From NCBI GenBank assembly GCA_036013505.1, contig CP107851.1, positions 9,658,001-9,722,000 on the forward strand: DNA of 64,000 nucleotides, read 5' to 3'. Origin of the DNA: Streptomyces sp. NBC_00510. GTDB lineage: Bacteria; Actinomycetota; Actinomycetes; Streptomycetales; Streptomycetaceae. The notes beneath the pieces were generated by a model. That model searched no databases. It was given only the letters and a program-made list of their open reading frames with translations, and had not been told where the DNA came from. Below are positions 58,481-64,000 of this stretch, piece by piece. The translations under genes and the position numbers were made by a program. How positions within the stretch are numbered: the stretch's first letter is position 1; each line of letters opens with the position of its first letter.

Positions 58481-61402
58481 TCATCGGCGCAGCCGCTCGA
58501 CCAGGCGTCTCATCTCTTCCGACGGGCGCACGCCGAGATCGGCCATGGCCCGCAGGTAACCCCGGTACAGCTCGATGAGTTCGTCGTCGTCCCCGGCCGC
58601 CTCGGCGCCGGCCAGCGCCAGCCGCCAGGCCTGCTCACGGTACGGATCACGTTCCAGCGCCGCTCCCGCCAGCTCCCGCGTCTCACGGATCCGGCCCAGG
58701 CGCAGGGCGACGGCGCCGGCGTCGACCTGCGCCTGGATGAGCGCGGCCGCCAGTTCCTCGCGCCGGGCGTCCAGCCACGGTGTGGACACGCCCTCGAAGT
58801 ACGGGCCGCGCCCCGCGGTCCGCAGCGCCTGCAGCAGGGTGTGGAACCGGTGCTCGCCGTCCTGCCTGCCGGCCTCGGCCAGCAGCCGCCGGAAGGTGCC
58901 CGAGGAGCCCGCCGCGGACACCTCGGGCGTCAGCCGGTAGACGTCACCGTCCTGCAGGAGCGCCAGACCTTCCGGAAGCACCTCCCGCAGCCGGTACACC
59001 GCCTGCCGCAGGTAGCTGCGCCCCGCGGCGTCGCTCCGGCCGGGGAACAAGGCGCTCAGCAGCAGCGGGCGCCGCGCGGTCGCGGCGGGCCTGGCCAGCA
59101 GGAACGCCAGCAGCTCGGTGCTCTTGGCCAGGCGCGGGTGCACCTCCCGCCCGTCCACGGACAGCCGGACCGCCCCGAACTCCTCGAGGACCAGACGCGG
59201 TGCGGCGGGGGTGCTGAGCGCCGGGCCGGAGGACCGCGCCGCCACCAGCTCGTGCCAGGGCGAGGAGTGCGAGGGCTCGGCGTCGGCCCTGCGCACGGCG
59301 ACCGCCGGCATGTCGTCCAGCGCCTGCAGCAGCAGATGGCGGCCGCCTTGGGCGGCGGCCACCCCCAGGGCCAGGTCGGCCGCGGCGTCCGCGGCCTCCA
59401 TGTCACCGGCGCGCCACATCGCCTCGCTCAAGTAGACCGCTGCGGTGGGCAGTTCCAGCAGCCGGTCGCCCGCGGTCATGTCGGCGACCGCGTCGGCCAG
59501 TTGGCGGGCCGCCTCCTGGTCCCGGCCCGCCAGGAGCAGTTGCAGGCCGCGCCACGTGCCGGACAGTTCTCCGGTGAAGGCGTAGCGGGCGCTGCCCCGA
59601 CGGCCGGCCGCAGTCAGCGCCCGGGCGGCCCGCGCCAGGTCGCGGTCGAGCCGCAGCGCGAGCTTGGCCTCCAGCAGCAGGCTGAGGATCTCGTACACGC
59701 GGGAGCCGGTCGCGGCGATGGCCGGGCGCCCGGCCGCCAGCGCGGCCCAGGCCTCCTCGCGCCGTCCGAGGTCGGCCATCAGCTCCACGTCGTCGATGGC
59801 GGTCAGCCACACCGGCCGGGGGCCGTCCCCGAGGGACGCGTACATCTCGCCGGCCTGGGAGATGCGGCCGGTCGCGCGGAGCGCGGCGACGGTCCACGGG
59901 GCGCCGGTCGCCCGGCGCCAGGCACCGCGCGGGGCGGGATCGTCCTGGAGCTCGGCGAGCCGTCCGCCCATGTAGGCGATCCGCATCAGCATGACCTCGA
60001 CCGGGCCCGCGGCGTCGGCCCGCAGGTGCGGGAGCGGGGTGAGGGGGCCGCCGTCCGCCAGCGACATGAGGGCGGCGGCGATGTCGCGGTGGCGGCCGGG
60101 GGGCATCACCTGCAGCATCCGCCGGGCCTCGTCGAGCCTGCCCGCGTGCCAGAAGCACCACACCAGCAGCGCCAGGTCCTCGCTGCCGCCGGGCTGTTCG
60201 GGCAGCCGGCCCCACCAGGACCGTCCGTGGTGGTCGGCCAGCCGCAGCCCGCGCCAGCACTGCTCACGGCCGAACGCGACGCGCAGCGCGGCGGACGCCA
60301 GCCCCGGGGCGGGCGGCCCGGGCACCGGCCGCATCCGGTCGAGCCAGCTCTCGGCCGTGGTCAGGTCCAGCCGGTCCAGGATGCCGGGCAGGACCTGTTC
60401 TGCGGCGCGCCGGGCGGCCGCCGACTCCCCGGCCATCAGCAGTTCGGTGACGGCGTCCTCGTGACGGCCCGCCGTCTCCAGCAATGCGGCGTGCCGGCGT
60501 CTCAGCTCGCGCCGGGCGCCCTCCTCCATGGCATCGGCGCGTTTGCGCAGGTACTGACGGAACCGTGGCAGCGCCCGCATGCAGGTGCCGTCGCGGGACC
60601 AGGTCAGCGGCAGCCGGCGGTGGCGGAGGGAGGCCATGACCCGGTCCGGCCCGTACAGCCCCAGCGCGTTGGCGGACTCGGCGGTCACCTCGTCCAGCAC
60701 GCTGGTGGCCACGAGCAGCGCCGTCTCGTTCTCGGTGAGTTGCCGCAGCAGGTCGGAGGAGAGCAGGTCGAGTCTGCCCGGCGCGGCCGCGGGGTCCGTG
60801 GCCCACCAGTCGTGCAGGACACCGGTGACCCAGCCCCCGGTGGTCCGCACCCGGGAGTGCGCCTGGCCGTCCTGCCCGGTGCGACGCAGGGCGCGGGCCG
60901 CCTCGGAGACGTCGAAGGCGAGGTCGGTGTCGTCGAGGAACGCCACGCGATGGACGTCAGCGAGCCCTCCGACGCCCTGGGGCGGCTCCGCGCGCGTGAC
61001 GAGCACCAGCCGCAGCCCCCGCGGCGGTTCCACGACGAGCGCGGTGAGCGCCTCCTCGGCCGTGGACCGGCCCGCGACGTGCTCCAGCCCGTCGACCACG
61101 AGCACGGGCGGCCCCGCGCCGGCGGCGGACACCGCCTCCGCCAGACGGGCGCGGAGCACCTCACCGGTGCCGTCCCCGGCGGGGAGCCCGCCCAGGGGGA
61201 TCCAGGCGGCCGGGCCCGGCAGGGCCCGTGCCGCCTGGAGCACCGCGGTGGTCTTGCCCGCCCCGGCGGAGGCCGCGACGACCAGCACCGGATGACCCGC
61301 CAGCGCCTGAAGGATGCGGCGGGTCACCCGCGGCCGGGGCACGACGTGCGCCGGCAGGTCCGGCAGGGCCGGGCGCCGCCCGTCAGGAAGGCCGTGGGTC
61401 AT
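58481..61402 (-). CDS. Giant ATPase/BTAD-domain regulator inside the hydroxyquinol operon
   Basis: The 973-residue protein has an N-terminal ATPase with VVAASAGAGKTTAVL (Walker A, Lys50) and PPVLVVDGLEHV. A winged-helix/TPR middle follows. The C-terminal OmpR-type winged HTH (VRLSVDGREVHPRLAKSTELLAFLLARP) and BTAD domain (GRGPYFEGVSTPWLDARREELAAALI, ELYRGYLRAMADLGVRPSEEMRRLV) resemble MalT-N plus SARP-C. Its start overlaps the end of the dioxygenase gene by 20 bases, so it is translated with the enzymes it probably controls. Unusual to find this class within a catabolic operon. Confidence 0.88.
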   Translation of the reverse strand: MTHGLPDGRRPALPDLPAHVVPRPRVTRRILQALAGHPVLVVAASAGAGKTTAVLQAARALPGPAAWIPLGGLPAGDGTGEVLRARLAEAVSAAGAGPPVLVVDGLEHVAGRSTAEEALTALVVEPPRGLRLVLVTRAEPPQGVGGLADVHRVAFLDDTDLAFDVSEAARALRRTGQDGQAHSRVRTTGGWVTGVLHDWWATDPAAAPGRLDLLSSDLLRQLTENETALLVATSVLDEVTAESANALGLYGPDRVMASLRHRRLPLTWSRDGTCMRALPRFRQYLRKRADAMEEGARRELRRRHAALLETAGRHEDAVTELLMAGESAAARRAAEQVLPGILDRLDLTTAESWLDRMRPVPGPPAPGLASAALRVAFGREQCWRGLRLADHHGRSWWGRLPEQPGGSEDLALLVWCFWHAGRLDEARRMLQVMPPGRHRDIAAALMSLADGGPLTPLPHLRADAAGPVEVMLMRIAYMGGRLAELQDDPAPRGAWRRATGAPWTVAALRATGRISQAGEMYASLGDGPRPVWLTAIDDVELMADLGRREEAWAALAAGRPAIAATGSRVYEILSLLLEAKLALRLDRDLARAARALTAAGRRGSARYAFTGELSGTWRGLQLLLAGRDQEAARQLADAVADMTAGDRLLELPTAAVYLSEAMWRAGDMEAADAAADLALGVAAAQGGRHLLLQALDDMPAVAVRRADAEPSHSSPWHELVAARSSGPALSTPAAPRLVLEEFGAVRLSVDGREVHPRLAKSTELLAFLLARPAATARRPLLLSALFPGRSDAAGRSYLRQAVYRLREVLPEGLALLQDGDVYRLTPEVSAAGSSGTFRRLLAEAGRQDGEHRFHTLLQALRTAGRGPYFEGVSTPWLDARREELAAALIQAQVDAGAVALRLGRIRETRELAGAALERDPYREQAWRLALAGAEAAGDDDELIELYRGYLRAMADLGVRPSEEMRRLVERLRR

Positions 61403-62270
61403 GAGCCGACCGTCCCGGCTCGAGCACGAAGGTGTGACGGAGCAGCGTGTACGGCTGGTCGGTCCGCGTGCCGTACGGACCGGTGCCGGCCGGGTGGCTC
61501 GCGTACTGCGTCACCAGCGACTGCTTGACGCCGAAGACCGGGTCCTGGTCGAGGTACAGGTCGTCGGAGGGGAACAGCATCGTGGTCACGCGCTGGAACC
61601 CCTCGGCGGCGATCATGACGTGCAGATGCGCCGGCCGCATCACGGACCGGCCGGTGGCCCGCATCATCTCGCCCACCGGACCGTCGTCGGGGATGGGGTA
61701 GCTCGACGGGCGGATCGAACGGAAGCGGAAGCGCCCCTCGCCGTCGGTGCGCAGCAGGGCGCGCATGGCCGGGTCGGACAGGCCGGGGACGTCCACGTCG
61801 TAGTGGCCGTCCGCGTCGCTGTGCCAGACGTCGATCTCCGCGTTCGCGACCGGCGCGCCGTGGTCGTCGGTCACCAGTCCCTCGAAGAACAAGGGCGTGC
61901 CCGGCAGCCCCTCGGAGATGTCGGCGCCGTCGGCCGCCTGCGGGCGGTCGTCACGGAAGAAGGGACCGAGGACGCTGTTCTGCGTCGATCCCTGCGCCCG
62001 CCGGTTGCCGAGCGCGTCGACCAGCATCGTGATCCCCAGCACGTCGGACAGCAGGATGAACTCCTGCCGCGTGGAGGTGCACTTCTGCCCCGTACGCGTG
62101 AGGAAGTCCACGCCGCGTGCCCACTCCTGCTCGGTCAGGCCGGTCTCACGGACGAAGTCGTGCGCGTGCCGGACCAGGCACTCGAGGATCTCGGCGAGGC
62201 GGTCGTCCTTCGCGCCGCTGACCGTGGAGACGACGGCCTCGGTGATGGTGGAATCGGTGAGGTCACGCAT
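61383..62270 (-). CDS. Hydroxyquinol 1,2-dioxygenase (intradiol ring cleavage)
   Basis: This 295-residue intradiol dioxygenase has the non-haem Fe(III) ligands in the expected order: Tyr157 (GHYDVD), Tyr191 (SYPIPDDGPVG), His215 and His217 (RPAHLHVMI). The N-terminal helical dimerisation domain (about 1-100, ending QNSVLGPFF) fits the catechol/hydroxyquinol 1,2-dioxygenase group. With maleylacetate reductase directly upstream, hydroxyquinol (1,2,4-trihydroxybenzene) is the likely substrate and maleylacetate the product. Overlaps the reductase gene by eight bases and the BTAD regulator gene by 20. Confidence 0.9.
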   Translation of the reverse strand: MRDLTDSTITEAVVSTVSGAKDDRLAEILECLVRHAHDFVRETGLTEQEWARGVDFLTRTGQKCTSTRQEFILLSDVLGITMLVDALGNRRAQGSTQNSVLGPFFRDDRPQAADGADISEGLPGTPLFFEGLVTDDHGAPVANAEIDVWHSDADGHYDVDVPGLSDPAMRALLRTDGEGRFRFRSIRPSSYPIPDDGPVGEMMRATGRSVMRPAHLHVMIAAEGFQRVTTMLFPSDDLYLDQDPVFGVKQSLVTQYASHPAGTGPYGTRTDQPYTLLRHTFVLEPGRSAHDPRPS

Positions 62271-63369
62271 GACGGGCTCCCGTCGGGTCGGAGGAATGGT
62301 CGGAAGCGGCCCGGCGCGGCGGTTCGCCCGCCCAGGCCCGTTGCAGGAGGTCGCGCACGGCGTCCCGCCGCACCGGCCGCGGATTCCAGTAGCCGTCCCG
62401 GACGATCAGGTCGGCGGCCTCGCCGATGCCCGACTCGGGCATGCCGAGGTCACGCAGCGCCCGGGGCGCGCCGATGCCGCCCGCGAAGCCGAAGACCGCC
62501 GTGGCGGGGTCGGCGCCGGGCAGCGCCCGGCCGATCCGGGCCATGGCCGCCCCGGCCGCCGGGGCGTTGTACGCGATGACGTGCGGCAGCACGACGGCGT
62601 GGGTCTCCGCGTGCGGCAGGCCGAAGGAACCGCCCAGGACATGGCACACCTTGTGGTGCAGGGCCATGCCGACGGTGCCCAGACAGGTCCCCGCCAGCCA
62701 GGCCCCGTACAGCGCGGCGGCGCGCGCCTCGGTGTCCGCGGGATCCCGGAGGATCGCCGGCAGGGCCGCGGCCAGGGCGTCCAGGGCTTCACCGGCGGTG
62801 AGGAAGGCGAGCGGGTCGCCGTCCTGGGCGTACAGCGCCTCCACGGCGTGCGCCATGGCGTTGAGCCCGCTGACCGCGGCGACGTGCGGGGGCAGGGTCA
62901 TGGTGAGGTCGACGTCGTACACGACCGTGTCGAGCAGGATCTCCGGCAGCCGCCGGGTGGTCTTCGCACCGCCCTGGGTCTCGCCCAGGATCGGGGTCAT
63001 CTCCGAACCCGCGTAGGTGGTGGGAAGGGCGAGCTGCGGCAGCCCGGTGCGCAGCGCGACGGCCTTGCCGAGCCCGATGGCCGAGCCGCCGCCCACCGCG
63101 ACCAGGCAGTCCGCGCCGGCCGCGCGGGCCGCGTCGACCGCCTTCTCGGTGACCGGTACGGGCGTGTGCGCGGCCGCCTGGTCGAACACCCCGGCGGCGA
63201 CCGGGCCGAGGAGCCCGCTCACCTCCCGGGCCTGGTCGGTCTGGCCGGGGGTGCACAGCACGAGGGCCCGGCCGCGTCCCAGCGCCCTGACCTCGTCGGC
63301 GAGCCCCTTGCGCGTTCCGCTGCCGAAGACCACTTTCGTGATCTGTCCTCTATGCACGAACGACTTCAT
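62263..63369 (-). CDS. Maleylacetate reductase
   Basis: The 368-residue member of the iron-type alcohol dehydrogenase fold contains VVFGSGTRKGLADEV, DCLVAVGGGSAIGLGKAVAL (nucleotide-binding GGGS), LPTTYAGSEMTPILGET, DVDLTMTLPPHVAAVSGLNAMAHAVEAL and LHHKVCHVLGGSFGLPHAETHAVVLPHVIAYN. The last motif is typical of maleylacetate reductases, which reduce maleylacetate to beta-ketoadipate with NADH. Start ATG 63369 with AGGGG upstream. First gene of the hydroxyquinol operon. Confidence 0.92.
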   Translation of the reverse strand: MKSFVHRGQITKVVFGSGTRKGLADEVRALGRGRALVLCTPGQTDQAREVSGLLGPVAAGVFDQAAAHTPVPVTEKAVDAARAAGADCLVAVGGGSAIGLGKAVALRTGLPQLALPTTYAGSEMTPILGETQGGAKTTRRLPEILLDTVVYDVDLTMTLPPHVAAVSGLNAMAHAVEALYAQDGDPLAFLTAGEALDALAAALPAILRDPADTEARAAALYGAWLAGTCLGTVGMALHHKVCHVLGGSFGLPHAETHAVVLPHVIAYNAPAAGAAMARIGRALPGADPATAVFGFAGGIGAPRALRDLGMPESGIGEAADLIVRDGYWNPRPVRRDAVRDLLQRAWAGEPPRRAASDHSSDPTGARHA

Positions 63370-63716
63370 AGTTGCCCCTTGCACATTCTTTACCGGAAAT
63401 GGAGTCTCATCGGCCGCGCAGTGATGCGTCAATGAATGTTTCGCGCGATCGCGCGCGCACGGCGCCGATTACCCCATTCACGCGACGAACGGCCGGCTCC
63501 CTGGATCCGGGGACCGCAGCGGATATCACCCATACTGGTGATGCGCGCGGCGTGCGGGCCGCCCACGGAGGAGTGCAGCGGAAACGCCACCGTGGGCACG
63601 GACGACGGAAAGGCTCCGGTTCCGACAGCGGTCAAGTACCGAGCAAGGCCGGGCCGCCGATGGCGCACCGCCCACCGGCGGCCCCAACAGGCCCTCGTCC
63701 CCGCTCCCTTGCGCGC
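63370..63716. other. Intergenic region, promoter of the hydroxyquinol operon
   Basis: About 350 bases between the maleylacetate reductase start and the end of the AraC-family gene. Overlapping frames on both strands have no signal, domain or convincing start. It should hold the operon promoter on the minus strand. An alternating CG/GC-rich stretch at 63440-63462 is the only striking sequence; no clear palindrome was seen. Confidence 0.45.
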
Positions 63717-64000
63717 CTACGGGGTCTGCGCGGTGTTCCGCATGCGGGCGGCGTCCCGGCTCGGGGGAGCGCCGAACTGGCGGTGGTACTCGCGGCTGAA
63801 CTGCGAGAGGTTGTCGTACCCGACGCGTTGGCCGACTCCGGTGACGTCGCCCGGGTGGGTGGCGAGCAGCAGCCGTGCCTCCTGCAGCCGGATCTGCTTC
63901 TGGAACTGGATCGGGCTCATCGCCGTCACCGCCTGGAAGTTGCGGTAGAAGGCGGAGACGCTCATCCCGGAGCGACGCGCCACGTCCTCGACCCGGAACG
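63717..64000 (-). CDS. AraC-family transcriptional regulator, C-terminal part (runs off the window)
   Basis: The visible 94 residues are an almost complete AraC DNA-binding domain: VARRSGMSVSAFYRNFQAVTAMSPIQFQKQIRLQEARLLL for the first HTH, and DVTGVGQRVGYDNLSQFSREYHRQFGAPPS for the second, with the conserved GYDNLSQFSREY signature. The N-terminal effector domain is beyond the window edge. Its gene precedes the hydroxyquinol operon on the same strand and could be one more regulator of it. Confidence 0.88.
   Translation of the reverse strand, partial: FRVEDVARRSGMSVSAFYRNFQAVTAMSPIQFQKQIRLQEARLLLATHPGDVTGVGQRVGYDNLSQFSREYHRQFGAPPSRDAARMRNTAQTP

Noticed and set aside
57950..61528. 1,192-codon plus-strand frame opposite the BTAD regulator
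   Set aside because: Mirror of a gene with clear Walker and BTAD motifs; no start signal or domain.
63436..63948. 170-codon plus-strand frame over the end of the AraC gene
   Set aside because: It runs antisense through the conserved AraC DNA-binding domain and is low-complexity upstream.
1..64000. CRISPR array, tRNA/rRNA genes, insertion sequences, prophage or PKS/NRPS modules
   Set aside because: Read for on both strands and not found. The only tandem repeats are the 35-bp operator array and the 9-bp linker repeat.

Overview
This window is 64 kb of very GC-rich DNA with strong G/C bias at third codon positions. Its gene families are typical of filamentous actinobacteria: class F sortase, CU044_5270-type sigma partner, LAL and BTAD regulators, many TetR/MarR regulators paired with short-chain dehydrogenases, and GTGA/ATGA overlaps. 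I infer a Streptomyces-like chromosome, probably an accessory or arm-proximal region. I saw no rRNA, tRNA, CRISPR array, transposase, integrase or PKS/NRPS module.

Left part, 1-31 kb, is a patchwork of short units. In order: the end of a GH65 enzyme; a small possible lipoprotein with a leaderless-type promoter; a coupled PLP enzyme and MFS carrier; an XRE/flavin-barrel regulator; a DUF4142 protein beside a class F sortase; a decayed S8 peptidase; a Tat-exported flavin amine oxidase; a lone PD-(D/E)XK protein; a DDN nitroreductase; a TetR/MFS pair with a triplicated 35-bp operator repeat; an SDR; an ECF sigma/membrane-partner pair; two L,D-transpeptidases, one frameshifted; a TetR/SDR pair with a perfect operator; a DUF6210 pair; a phosphodiester glycosidase; a C40 peptidase; and several small enzymes. 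Four genes here are broken (S8 peptidase, L,D-transpeptidase, SDR, and an oxidoreductase remnant), mostly by single-base changes in short C/G runs, so assembly error must be considered.

Middle part, 31-38 kb, holds an acyltransferase, an FGGY kinase, DinB and DUF302 proteins, and a compact MarR regulon. A MarR repressor sits beside an unusual ABM-domain/alpha-beta-hydrolase fusion and a YcaC-like isochorismatase. Both of these carry the same inverted repeat, ATAGTCA-N7-TGACTAT, in front of them.

Right part, 38-64 kb, is the main system: aromatic or cyclic-compound catabolism. An eleven-gene minus-strand operon runs from 48030 down to 37998: HpcH/HpaI aldolase, CoA-transferase A and B, thiolase-like protein, DUF35 OB-fold protein, bicupin, two MFS carriers, cyclase-family hydrolase, DUF6282 protein and its IclR regulator. 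A good IclR-like operator lies just upstream. To its right lie an RraA-like aldolase, a lipoprotein cupin, a nitroreductase fused in frame to a membrane domain, and then a hydroxyquinol cluster: HpaB/TftD-type monooxygenase, flavin reductase, intradiol dioxygenase and maleylacetate reductase. Three very large ATPase regulators (LAL, MalT-like, BTAD) are interleaved with this cluster. The simplest joint reading is phenol to hydroxyquinol to maleylacetate to beta-ketoadipate, with the CoA-transferase and thiolase-like protein of the first operon finishing the route. That link is inference. The window ends inside an AraC-family regulator.
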